DNA of 64,000 nucleotides from NCBI RefSeq assembly GCF_036013645.1, contig NZ_CP107869.1, positions 10,168,001 through 10,232,000 on the forward strand, given 5' to 3'. A program made the translations under genes and the position numbers. Under the pieces are notes generated by a model. The model saw only the letters and a program-made list of their open reading frames with translations, did not search any database and was not told the origin of the DNA. Positions 35,531-43,306 of the stretch are shown one piece after another. The DNA is from Streptomyces sp. NBC_00490. Its GTDB lineage: Bacteria > Actinomycetota > Actinomycetes > Streptomycetales > Streptomycetaceae. Positions within the stretch are counted from its first letter, which is position 1, and each line of letters begins with the position of its first letter.

Positions 35531-35560
35531 GGATGCACCAACGGCCTGTGACCTGCATCC
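35531..35560. promoter_or_regulatory. Candidate LitR operator before the SDR/small ORF genes
   Basis: GGATGCA (35531-35537) and TGCATCC (35554-35560) form an inverted repeat, with another GGATGC at 35520-35525, in the divergent region between the litR-side small gene and the SDR gene. TTGACG at 35526 overlaps it. The GATGCA core recurs upstream of litS, which suggests a common regulator; LitR is the natural candidate but this is inference. Confidence 0.45.
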
Positions 35561-35622
35561 GACCGGTGACCCGCCGCCGAAGCAGACGAGAAAGCGATCG
35601 TCGTCGTTGCAGGAGGTGCGGG

Positions 35623-36324
35623 ATGGACATGTGCGGCGCACGGATCCTGGTCCCCGGTGCCACCGGACGGCTCGGCGCTGCTCTCGTCACCCGCCTGCAC
35701 GCGCTCGGAGCACGCCCCGCCCTCGCAGGTCGCAGCCCCGAGACGCTCGCCCGCGTCTCGGCGCTCTGTGGAGGCGCCCCCGCCCGGACGTTCGACGCGT
35801 GGGACCTCGACCGCTGCGCGCTGACCGTGCACTGGGCGGAGACCGAGCTGGGCGGCCTGGACGGCGTCGTCGTATGCCTGGGTGTCGCCGCGTTCGGCCC
35901 GGCCCCCGAGATCAGCGACGCGGTAGCCGAACACCTCACCGCGGTCAACGCACTGGCCCCGATGGCATTCCTGCGCGCCGCCGCGCCCCGGATCGGCGAG
36001 GGAGGCGTCCTGGCCGCTGTCACCGGGATCGTCGCCGAGGCGGCTCCGGCCGGGATGGCGGACTACGCCGCAGCCAAAGCGGCGCTGGCCACCTGGCTCA
36101 CGGCGGTGCGGCGGGAACAGCGGCGCACAGGTGTGAGCGTGCTGGAGATCAACCTCCCGCACCTGGACACGGGTTTCGCCCAGCGAGCCGTGCACGGCCA
36201 GGCGCCGCACCTGCCGCAGGGACTGCCCGTCGAGGACGCCGTGGACGCCGTCGTGGCGGCCCTGTCCGACGGCGCCCGCCTGGTGCGCCCGGGGACCGTC
36301 GCCCCGGTCGAAGTGGTCCGGTAG
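35623..36324 (+). CDS. SDR-family oxidoreductase (LitQ-like)
   Basis: A 233-residue protein from ATG 35623, with AGGAGG six bases upstream. It is a classical short-chain dehydrogenase: ILVPGATGRLGAALVTRL (nucleotide-binding fold), AVNALAPMAFLRAA, a VTGIVAEAAPAGMADYAAAK segment with the catalytic Tyr-x-x-x-Lys, and a C-terminal LPVEDAVDAVVAAL. The substrate is unknown. Lit clusters of Streptomyces contain an oxidoreductase gene, litQ, next to litR and litS, so this is probably the equivalent, here divergent from litR. Confidence 0.82.
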   Translation: MDMCGARILVPGATGRLGAALVTRLHALGARPALAGRSPETLARVSALCGGAPARTFDAWDLDRCALTVHWAETELGGLDGVVVCLGVAAFGPAPEISDAVAEHLTAVNALAPMAFLRAAAPRIGEGGVLAAVTGIVAEAAPAGMADYAAAKAALATWLTAVRREQRRTGVSVLEINLPHLDTGFAQRAVHGQAPHLPQGLPVEDAVDAVVAALSDGARLVRPGTVAPVEVVR

Positions 36325-36464
36325 GACCAACCGGCTGCTGCTGGTACTCCGGCGACGTGCTGTTGCCCGCGCTGTCCGATGTCGGTGTACGCCGTCTGCG
36401 GCGCGCCGCACGGCCGTGGTCGGCGCCGCCCTGCTGGTGCGTGTGCCCGACCCGCACGTGTCAA

Positions 36465-36507
36465 ATTCGATGCAAAGACGATGCGAGTTGTTCATCTTGC
36501 ATCGAAT
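36465..36507. promoter_or_regulatory. Inverted repeat upstream of litS, candidate LitR operator
   Basis: ATTCGATGCAA (36465-36475) and TTGCATCGAAT (36497-36507) are perfect 11-base arms separated by 21 bases, with an extra CGATGCG (36479-36485) between them. The dyad ends 61 bases before the litS ATG, where an operator overlapping the promoter is expected. Similar CGATGCA/CGATGCG words occur just after litS (37169-37190). Confidence 0.6.
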
Positions 36508-36568
36508 GCGCACCGTAGAGGAACAGTCGTCGCTCTCGGCGACCACGAGGCCCGGCGGAGGAGGAGCC

Positions 36569-37156
36569 ATGACGACCGCACAGCGAACCAGCGCGGACAT
36601 CGACGACAGCGCGTTGGCCGACGCATTCCTCAGCGGGGACGAGGCCTGCCTCGCGACCATGTACGAACGGTGGGGTTGCCTCGTGTACAACCTCGCCCGG
36701 CGTTCGCTGGGGGACGCCAGGGAAGCCGAGGACGTCACCCAGCTGGTCTTCCTCGCCGCGTGGCGAGGGCGGGCGGGGTACAGCCCGGACCGCGGGACCC
36801 TGCCCGGGTGGCTCACGGGCATCACCAGGCGCAAGGTCGCCGACGCGCTGGCGGCCCGCACCCGCCGCACCGAACTCGTCGCCGCCGCGGGCGCCCAGCT
36901 GTTGCTGAAGGCCACCGACCGGGCCGTGCGGCCGGAGACCGCCGTCGACCGCGTCCTGCTCGCTGACGAGATGTCGCAGCTTCCGGCACCGCAACGCCAG
37001 GTGCTCAACCTGGCCTTCTACGACGACCTCACCCAGACCCAGATCGCCGAACTCACCGGCTGGCCGCTGGGCACGGTCAAGAGCCACACCCGCCGCGGCC
37101 TGCGCCGCCTCGCCTGCCGTCTCCGCGAAGAGCACCTCATCACATGCGCCGCATGA
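36569..37156 (+). CDS. litS: LitS, ECF-type RNA polymerase sigma factor
   Basis: A 195-residue protein from ATG 36569, with GGAGGAGGAG upstream. Region 2 (MYERWGCLVYNLARRSLGD, AEDVTQLVFLAAWR) and region 4 (LPAPQRQVLNLAFYDDLTQT, then QIAELTGWPLGTVKSHTRRG) are complete; there is no extra C-terminal domain. In S. coelicolor LitS, made in the light after LitR is inactivated, transcribes the crt operons. The context (crt genes, litR, SDR) supports this assignment. Anti-sigma-like litA/litB genes are not seen downstream. Confidence 0.88.
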   Translation: MTTAQRTSADIDDSALADAFLSGDEACLATMYERWGCLVYNLARRSLGDAREAEDVTQLVFLAAWRGRAGYSPDRGTLPGWLTGITRRKVADALAARTRRTELVAAAGAQLLLKATDRAVRPETAVDRVLLADEMSQLPAPQRQVLNLAFYDDLTQTQIAELTGWPLGTVKSHTRRGLRRLACRLREEHLITCAA

Positions 37157-37183
37157 CACCGATGCACAATCGATGCGCATGAC

Positions 37184-38040
37184 TCAGTGATCACTTTCGT
37201 CCATGACCCCCCGCAGCCGGTCCCCGGTCGCCAATTGGGCGCCCACCTCGAACCGCGGGCGTTTCGGCGCACGGACGGCAACAGTCCGGGCGGATGTCTT
37301 CGCCGTGACGGCCCCGCTGACCGTCAGGCTCGTGACGGCCCGGCTCCCGGCAGCCAGCGCGTACCAGTTGCCTCAGGGGGAGTGCCACACCGTGCCGGCC
37401 ACGATGTGCTGGCCGAAGCGGCTGCACAGCGCGGTCGACCGTACCCGCGACACAGGACGGGCCTTCGCCCCGTCCGCGGCCACCCGTAGCGTCACCCTCA
37501 CGTAACCGGGGCCACGCCAGGACGACTCACGCATGCACGTCCACACGGCCCGGCTGCCGCCCTCGGGAAGATCCTGTTCGGCGAAGTCCCATGCGTTGAC
37601 CGAGCGGGTGTCCGTGTCACGCAGGTCGGAGAGGGCGCACGCTTGATGGGACCAGGCCACCAGGGCGGCCGGCCCCGTGGCCTCCCTCGGCTGGCGAGGC
37701 GGCGGCGTTCCGTGGCCCGGCAGCGGCGTGAAGGGCAGATGCACGGGGGACAGGTCACCCAGTCCGGCGAGCAGAAAGGCGTGGCGCTCGGCGATCCGCG
37801 CCGAAGAACGCAGTTGCGTACCGGGCGGCTGTCGCAGCCGGCCCGGCTTTTGGGGGTGAGCGGGACCGGCTCGGTCACGCCGCCCTCGGTCGTGTCCAGC
37901 GCCGTTGCGAGGACATCGGGAGTGTGGGCCACGACAGCGACGGTTTCGGGGAGTACAAGGCGGAGCACGTGTCTTTCACGGCGTGCAGATGCCAGGTCAC
38001 GACCGGACCGATCCTGATCATGTTCAGGCGCGTTCTGGGA
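37184..38040 (-). pseudogene. Broken hypothetical gene with in-frame stop and frameshift
   Basis: The minus strand carries a plausible protein in pieces. An upstream part (HVLRLVLPETVAVVAHTPDV, LATALDTTEGGVTEPVPL) lies at about 37850-38040. A second frame runs 37744-37373 (LSDLRDTDTRSVNAWDFAEQ, then DLPEGGSRAVWTCMRE). A TGA at 37373-37375 interrupts it, after which the same frame continues GNWYALAAGSRAVTSLTVSG and VRAPKRPRFEVGAQLATGD to a stop at 37184. The TGA would be CGA by one base change, so this is a nonsense mutation plus a frameshift (or sequencing errors). The intact family looks like a Streptomyces envelope protein of unknown function. Confidence 0.6.
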
Positions 38041-38130
38041 GGCCCCTACGAGCGTCGGCACGGTGTCAGTGGGAGCGGGGTGTGCTGATCAGTATGGTGG
38101 GCATGCGAGTCGAGGTGAGGAGAGGAAGCG

Positions 38131-38913
38131 GTGAGAGCGACGCGCACTTTGGCGGCACTCGATGAGATCGGCGCTGGCGACCACGTCTGCCAGTTGCTCA
38201 ATCCTTCGGACGATGTCATGGACCGCAGCCGGGCCTTCATCGCTGACGGGGCGCTCTTCGGCGACAAGGTGGTGATCGTCGGCCGGGTTCCGCAGGCGCC
38301 CGGTGACCTCGCCTCGCGAGTGCTCGACCCGGCCCGGCTGCGGGATTCCCTCCTTGCCGCGGTGCGGCGCGAGGCCGCCAGCGCCGAACGTGAGGGCTAC
38401 CGCTCACTGCGCGTGTTCCACCATGTGACATCCGACGGCTCCGCACAGGAGGCGGAACAGCTGCTGCGCAGCGAGCTGGATCTGGAGGAGTTCGCCGCTG
38501 GCAGCGGCGCTGTGGTGGTCTGCGCCTACAGCGGTGCCGACTGGGCCGCTTCGACACTGGACAAGGTCAGATGCGTGCACCCCCACCACCTGGGGAGCCG
38601 TCCGGCGTCGCCCGCGTTCCAGGTGTACCGGACCGCGAAGGACGGCTGGACGCTGAACGGGGTCGTCGACGCCGATGGCGCCACGGCCTTCGGCGCCATC
38701 CTGCGCACGCTGCTGCAGCAGACGGTTACGGTGCGTTTGCTCTGCCACGCCCTGGACTTCTTCGATGCCGCCGGGATGAGCGCCCTTTCTGATGCGGCCA
38801 GATGTCTCCCGGACCGTAAGGTGGTGCTGGAGGGGACGAATGAGACCGTACGTCTGGCCTGGGAGCTCTCCGGCTTCGCGGACCCTTCGATTCCGGTGGT
38901 GATGGCGCCGTGA
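38131..38913 (+). CDS. MEDS-STAS domain regulator
   Basis: A 260-residue protein from GTG 38131, with GAGGAGAGGAAGCG upstream. Residues 10-165 form a MEDS domain (GAGDHVCQLLNPSDDVMDRS, a predicted ligand/sensor domain). The last 90 residues are STAS-like (LDFFDAAGMSALSDAARCLP), but the serine normally phosphorylated in the D-S-S/A-G motif is replaced by Ala (DAAGM), so it may not be controlled by a kinase. The stop overlaps the GTG of the next gene, which also has a MEDS domain and a HATPase. Together they look like a partner-switching pair. Confidence 0.8.
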   Translation: MRATRTLAALDEIGAGDHVCQLLNPSDDVMDRSRAFIADGALFGDKVVIVGRVPQAPGDLASRVLDPARLRDSLLAAVRREAASAEREGYRSLRVFHHVTSDGSAQEAEQLLRSELDLEEFAAGSGAVVVCAYSGADWAASTLDKVRCVHPHHLGSRPASPAFQVYRTAKDGWTLNGVVDADGATAFGAILRTLLQQTVTVRLLCHALDFFDAAGMSALSDAARCLPDRKVVLEGTNETVRLAWELSGFADPSIPVVMAP

Positions 38914-39869
38914 CCTCCTCTGATTCCCGTGTTCCGTCCACACCGTCGGGTAGCGGATACCGGCACGAGCTGTACCCCTACCGCGGAGCGCAGGAGTTCC
39001 TCGAGGGCACCGTGGGCTTCATCCGAGAAGCGCTCGACGGTGGCGAGGCTGTGGTCGTGGCCGTGCCGGAGGAGAAAGTGACGCTGTTGCGTGACGAGAT
39101 CCCCGATGACTGCACGGTGCGTTATGTCGACACCACCAAGGTGGCGCACTATCCGGGCCGACTCATCGGGGCCTGGAAGGAATGGATCGAAGAGCACGCC
39201 GCGCAGGGGCGTCCCGTGCGCGGGATCGGCGAGTCGCCCTGGGAGCAGGCCCGCAGCCGGGCCGAACTGGAAGAGCTGCGCTATCACGAGTGGCTGCTCA
39301 ACAAGGCGTTCGCAGACGGCCCGGCTTGGTGGCTGCTGTGTCCGTATGACACCGGTGGCCAGAGGGCGGCGCTCCAGCAGATGTCCCGCTGCCACCCGCA
39401 CGTGCGCGCTGGGGGACGCAGCGAGCCGAGCCCCGACTATGACCCCCAGGCGCCGTTCGACTTCGCCCCGCTGAGCCACCCCTGTGACCCTTACGACGAG
39501 TTCGTCTACTCCAGTGGGGATCTGCCCGCGCTGAGGGAGAAGATCGCTACCTGCGCCGAACTGCTCGGACTGGAAAGCAGACGGCTGCGTGAGCTGCACA
39601 TGGCCGCCACCGAAGTGGCCGCCAACAGCATCCGGCACGGCGGAGGCATCGGCGTGCTGCGCACCTGGAGTGAGGACCACCGTCTGGTGTGCGAGTTCCG
39701 CGATCTCGGCTACATCGCAGATCCCCTCGCGGGGCGTTTGCGGCCCACCCCCACCCAGATCGGCGGGCGTGGCCTGTGGCTTGCGCATCAGCTGTGCGAC
39801 CTGGTCGAGATCCGCTCCACCCCGGATGAGGGAACCGTGATCCGCCTGCACATCGAGCTGCCCAGCTGA
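38910..39869 (+). CDS. MEDS-HATPase anti-sigma-factor-like kinase
   Basis: A 319-residue protein from GTG 38910 (GTGA overlap). Residues 15-180 are a MEDS domain (HELYPYRGAQEFLEGTVGFI). The C-terminal 130 residues are an RsbW-like HATPase: HMAATEVAANSIRHGGG (N box), CEFRDLGYI (G1) and GGRGLWLAHQLCDLVEI (G2). There is no phospho-accepting His domain, so it is an anti-sigma serine kinase type rather than a two-component sensor. The partner sigma factor is not adjacent. Its coupling with the MEDS-STAS gene suggests a joint signal-responsive switch. Confidence 0.85.
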   Translation: MTSSDSRVPSTPSGSGYRHELYPYRGAQEFLEGTVGFIREALDGGEAVVVAVPEEKVTLLRDEIPDDCTVRYVDTTKVAHYPGRLIGAWKEWIEEHAAQGRPVRGIGESPWEQARSRAELEELRYHEWLLNKAFADGPAWWLLCPYDTGGQRAALQQMSRCHPHVRAGGRSEPSPDYDPQAPFDFAPLSHPCDPYDEFVYSSGDLPALREKIATCAELLGLESRRLRELHMAATEVAANSIRHGGGIGVLRTWSEDHRLVCEFRDLGYIADPLAGRLRPTPTQIGGRGLWLAHQLCDLVEIRSTPDEGTVIRLHIELPS

Positions 39870-40088
39870 CCGCAGCATCGGCAGAGGCCGCGTTCGACGG
39901 CGGGCCCTCGGCCGTCGCGCATCCGGGGCAGGTCATCACGGGTTGCTGGAAGCCGAAGCTGATCACCCAGCCGCTGCCTTCGGCAGCCTTGCACGCCGTC
40001 CGGGAGACCTCATCCGCGGAAAGGTCGTCACCTACGCTGGACTATTCCGCATGGCGCGCGGTGCGGGGGCGGCTGACGGGATGTCGGG

Positions 40089-40480
40089 ATGGCGGACCGG
40101 CGATGGTTCATCAGCCATGCGGGGCGGACCGGGCGTGGGCGAAGGGGGTCGGCTGGCAGCTCTTGGACGCCGGGTATGAGATCGAGCTGGACTACTGGGA
40201 CACCGGGGTGCGGGCGACAACTTCGTGCTGAAGATGAACGCCGCCCTGGAACGCGGCCAGTTGCTGGCGCTGTTCTCCCCGGCGTATTTCGAGCCGGAGC
40301 GGTTCACCACCCCGGAGTGGACCGCGATGATCGCTATGAAGGAGAAGATCACCCCGGTCCGGATCGCCCAGACCACCGTGCCGGCGATCCTGAGCGCCCT
40401 TCTGGCTCCGGACGTGTTCGGGCTGGACGACCACGCCGCGCGTGAGGCGTTGTTGCGGGCAGTGGAGGGTCCGTCCCGAC
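40089..40480 (+). pseudogene. Broken TIR-domain gene (FxsT-like N-terminus), copy A
   Basis: From ATG 40089 the frame reads ADRRWFISHAG, then is thrown off by a one-base loss near 40130 and a second indel near 40205. The frame from 40225 restores MLKMNAALERGQLLALFSPA, YFEPERFTTPEWTAMIAMKE and, further on, LLAPDVFGLDDHAAREALLR. This is a TIR domain like those heading FxSxx-COOH system tetratricopeptide proteins. The NB-ARC and repeat parts are absent. A close relative lies at 63720; both share TACGCTGGACTATTC upstream. Confidence 0.75.
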
Positions 40481-40544
40481 CTACCCGGGCGCCGTCGCGG
40501 CCGCCGGGGATGCTGGCCTGGGCGAGCGGCAGCGTGCCGCGTCT

Positions 40545-40690
40545 GCCGGGGCGTGACCGCCCGGCGGCCGGCCTCCTTCTGGATCAACTCCAGCTGGTGA
40601 GCGGCGCCGTCGACCAGCACCACCCAGCATCGCTGGTGCTGCGGGTCACGGGCTTGTGCCTCGTCGACCGGGCGGACTGGCGATCCGACG
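40545..40690 (-). pseudogene. ISKra4-family transposase fragment
   Basis: The minus strand reads DEAQARDPQHQRCWVVLVDG and then AAHQLELIQKEAGRRAVT, the segment around the first catalytic Asp of ISKra4 transposases. Only about 45 residues remain. The stretch 40690-40937 up to the nucleotidyltransferase gene holds nothing recognisable. Confidence 0.55.
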
Positions 40691-40937
40691 GCTTGGGCAG
40701 CTTCGGCGGCCCTGGTCCGATGTCCTCAGCGCGGCATGAGCTTGGAAAACGTGGGTTTTCTCGGGCCGATTGCCGCCTTGGACTGCGGCGCTGTATGTCC
40801 TTGCCTTCATGGAACCGGGTGCCCGACCCGCAAACGGATGGCCAGGCACCGCCCGTCCCGTTGCGCGTGCGCGGTTCGTGTCGATGGCGGCGCGCCGGGT
40901 ACTCGGGGCTCGCCGTCGACCAGGAAAGGGGGCAGCG

Positions 40938-41630
40938 ATGGCGCGGCAGGCGGACGACGACGCTCTGGAACAGCGCGCAGGCATTGCCGGGCTGCGTCTT
41001 GCCACGGGCAGTCCCGAACTCATCCCGCAGAACGACGTGGCAGCCGACGATCTTCCCGTGGACCGCAGTCAGGCAATCCTGCAGGCAGCCAAGCAGGTCG
41101 GCTCGATCCTCAAGCGCAAGGGCCACGCGTTCGCCCTCGCCGGCAGCGTCGCCGCATACGCGCACGGAAGCACCCAGAACCTCCAGCACGACGTCGACTT
41201 CTGCTTCCGGCCCGAGGACGCGGACGCCGTCGCCGCAACCCTGCGCGAGGCCGGACTACCGGTCTACACGCCGCCCGAGGACTGGCTGCTGAAGTCCAGC
41301 TGCCTGGGACAGCAGGTCGACCTGATCTTCGAGCTGGCGCACCAGCCGGTCACCACCGACATACTGCAGCGGGCACGGGAGTTGTCGGTCGACTCGGTGT
41401 TCATGCCGGTGCTGTCACCGACCGACCTGGTGCACAGCCTGATGGCTGCCTTCTCCGAGCACCACTGCGATTTCGGGGCGGTCCTCCCGATCGCTCGTAC
41501 GTTGCGGGAGAAGGTCGACTGGGATGCGGTACGCCGCTCCTGCGGCGACGACCCGATGCCCGACGCGTTCCTCTACTTCCTGGAGCGGCTGCAGGTCATC
41601 GAGCCGAGGCCGAAGGAGGAACGGCCATGA
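40938..41630 (+). CDS. MNT-type nucleotidyltransferase
   Basis: A 230-residue protein from ATG 40938 (AAAGGGGGCAGCG upstream). The polymerase-beta-like nucleotidyltransferase motif is complete: FALAGSVAAYAHGST and HDVDFCF (Gly-Ser followed by Asp-x-Asp), then QQVDLIFEL with the third Asp. Such enzymes modify RNA, protein or small molecules, and some act as antitoxins. The stop overlaps the next ATG (ATGA). It begins an operon with a BON-domain gene and a metallophosphoesterase gene. No HEPN toxin partner is seen. Confidence 0.8.
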   Translation: MARQADDDALEQRAGIAGLRLATGSPELIPQNDVAADDLPVDRSQAILQAAKQVGSILKRKGHAFALAGSVAAYAHGSTQNLQHDVDFCFRPEDADAVAATLREAGLPVYTPPEDWLLKSSCLGQQVDLIFELAHQPVTTDILQRARELSVDSVFMPVLSPTDLVHSLMAAFSEHHCDFGAVLPIARTLREKVDWDAVRRSCGDDPMPDAFLYFLERLQVIEPRPKEERP

Positions 41631-41923
41631 GTGAGCCCGGGACAGGGCGGCCCCACGGGGTGGGCCATGGCACTGCCACGGAGAACGTCGAGTACCGCAT
41701 CGCCCACCTGCGCGACCGGCTTGCCGCGGGAGAACTCGGTGAACTGGGCGTACGGGCCGAGGTGCGGGCCGGAGCGGTCGTAGTGACGGGCACGGTGCCC
41801 TCGAGCGAGTGCCGCGAGACGCTGCTGCGGACCGTCCGCGAGGAGCTGACCGGAATATCCGTCCACATGGACGTCGTGGTGGCGGAGACCAGCTCCCCCG
41901 ACCATGCGGAGGACCTGCCTTGA
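41627..41923 (+). CDS. BON-domain protein
   Basis: A 98-residue protein from ATG 41627, overlapping the nucleotidyltransferase stop. After a polar N-terminus it has VEYRIAHLRDRLAAGELGEL, then VRAEVRAGAVVVTGTVPSSE and LTGISVHMDVVV, the single BON (OsmY-type) module thought to bind membranes or ligands. There is no signal peptide, so it is cytoplasmic. Its last codon and TGA read into TnpB element copy 3; without the element the sequence would be CCA-TGA, giving the same C-terminus and overlapping the metallophosphoesterase start. Confidence 0.75.
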   Translation: MSEPGTGRPHGVGHGTATENVEYRIAHLRDRLAAGELGELGVRAEVRAGAVVVTGTVPSSECRETLLRTVREELTGISVHMDVVVAETSSPDHAEDLP

Positions 41924-42069
41924 CTTCCTCCCCCGCCTAAAGGCTGGGGATTCCAGCGGTCGCCCGCTGGGGTTCCTGCTTCACCGACGACCGCCCCGTC
42001 CGGGAGGACTCCCGTTGAGGTCTTACACCGTCTCCACAGGCAGACGCCGCCAGCCCGGCGGCCAGGATG
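41900..42069 (-). ncRNA. Predicted omega (reRNA) guide RNA of copy 3
   Basis: Placed by analogy with other TnpB elements: the tnpB 3' end, end hairpin and about 20 bases of BON-gene flank as guide. Boundaries inferred. Confidence 0.4.
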
Positions 42070-43306
42070 TTGCGCGCCGCGTTCACGTCGCGGTCATGCA
42101 CCGCACCACAGACACACGTCCATTCGCGGACGTTCAGCGGCATCTTCGCCGCGACCGTCCCGCAGGCCCCGCACAGCTTGCTGCTGGGAAAGAAGCGGTC
42201 GATCACGACCAGCTCGCGCCCGTACCAGGCGCACTTGTACTCCAGCATGGAACGCAGGTCCGTCCAGGCCGCATCACTGATGGCGCGTGCGAGCGTGCCG
42301 TTCTTCAGCAGGTTGCGCACACTCAGGTCCTCGATCACGACCGTTTGATTCTCGCGGACGAGTCGAGCCGACAGCTTGTGCAGGACGTCACGGCGCCGGT
42401 CGGCGATCCGCGCATGCACCCGGGCGACCTTACGGCGGGCCTTCTCCCGGTTCGCCGAGCCCTTCGCCTTGCGCGACAACTCCCGCTGCGCCTTCGCCAG
42501 GCGGGCACGATCCCGCTGCTCATGCCTCGGGTTGGCGACCTTTTCCCCGGTGGACAGGGTCACCAGGGAGGTGATCCCGGCGTCCAGGCCCACCGCATTC
42601 GTGGTGGCCGGGGCCGGGGCGATGCGGTCCTCGCACAGCAGGGACACGAACCAGCGGCCCGCCGCGTCACGGGACACCGTCACCGTGCTCGGCTCCGTCC
42701 CCTCGGGCAGCGGACGCGACCAACGGATGTCCAAAGGGCCGACCATCTTCGCCAAGGTCAGCTGTCCGTCGCGCCAGGTGAAGGCACTACGCGTGTACTC
42801 GGCCGACGCGCGGGACTTCTTACGGGACTTGTAGCGCGGGTACTTCGCACGCTTGGCGAAGAAATTCCCGAACGCCGTCTGCAAATGGCGCAGCGCCTGC
42901 TGCAACGGAACCGAGGACACCTCCGCCAGAAAAGCGAGTTCCTCGGTCTTCTTCCACTGCGTCAACGCGGCCGAGGACTGCACATAGGAGATGCGGCGCT
43001 GCTCGCCGTACCAGGCCCGCGTGCGCTCCTCCAGCGCCTTGTTATAGACGAGGCGGACACAACCGAACGTACGCGACAACTCAGCCGCCTGCACGCCGGT
43101 GGGGTAAAAGCGGTACTTGAACGCCCGCTTGACCTGCTCCGCCATACCTCACAGCGTATCAATTCCCGTGTGGGCAAAGGGAGTCGGCCGGCAGACGGCG
43201 CACGCCGGTCCACCTGGGCGGCGAACCGGCTTCCCCTGCCCTGCTCCGCAGGAGCTTCGATTCCTCCCCGGCCTGAAGGCCGGGGTATCCACGAAGGACA
43301 GACCCG
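41920..43306 (-). mobile_element. TnpB-only IS605/IS1341-type element, copy 3 (1387 bp) inside an operon
   Basis: The same 1387 bp and borders. Left flank ends CTGCC and right flank begins ATGATCC, so the empty site reads CTGCCATGATCC: an ATGA overlap between the BON and metallophosphoesterase genes. The left border gives TGA to the BON gene and the right end gives GAAGGA to the next gene. Flanking guide (minus strand): GGCAGGTCCTCCGCATGGTC. Confidence 0.93.
41937..43145 (-). CDS. tnpB: TnpB RNA-guided endonuclease, copy 3
   Basis: 402 residues with the RuvC triad Asp188, Glu272, Asp353 and the zinc cysteines intact (CGACGT, CVCG). It shares VAAKMPLNVREWTC and EKVANPRHEQ with copy 1, so these two are the closest pair. 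It has individual changes such as FFAKRAKYPR and LAKMVGPLDI. Intact and presumably active. Confidence 0.95.
   Translation of the reverse strand: MAEQVKRAFKYRFYPTGVQAAELSRTFGCVRLVYNKALEERTRAWYGEQRRISYVQSSAALTQWKKTEELAFLAEVSSVPLQQALRHLQTAFGNFFAKRAKYPRYKSRKKSRASAEYTRSAFTWRDGQLTLAKMVGPLDIRWSRPLPEGTEPSTVTVSRDAAGRWFVSLLCEDRIAPAPATTNAVGLDAGITSLVTLSTGEKVANPRHEQRDRARLAKAQRELSRKAKGSANREKARRKVARVHARIADRRRDVLHKLSARLVRENQTVVIEDLSVRNLLKNGTLARAISDAAWTDLRSMLEYKCAWYGRELVVIDRFFPSSKLCGACGTVAAKMPLNVREWTCVCGAVHDRDVNAARNILAAGLAASACGDGVRPQRESSRTGRSSVKQEPQRATAGIPSL

Noticed and set aside
37373..37744. A stand-alone 123-residue minus-strand gene
   Set aside because: The same frame continues past its stop with matching protein character, so it is a piece of a larger broken gene.
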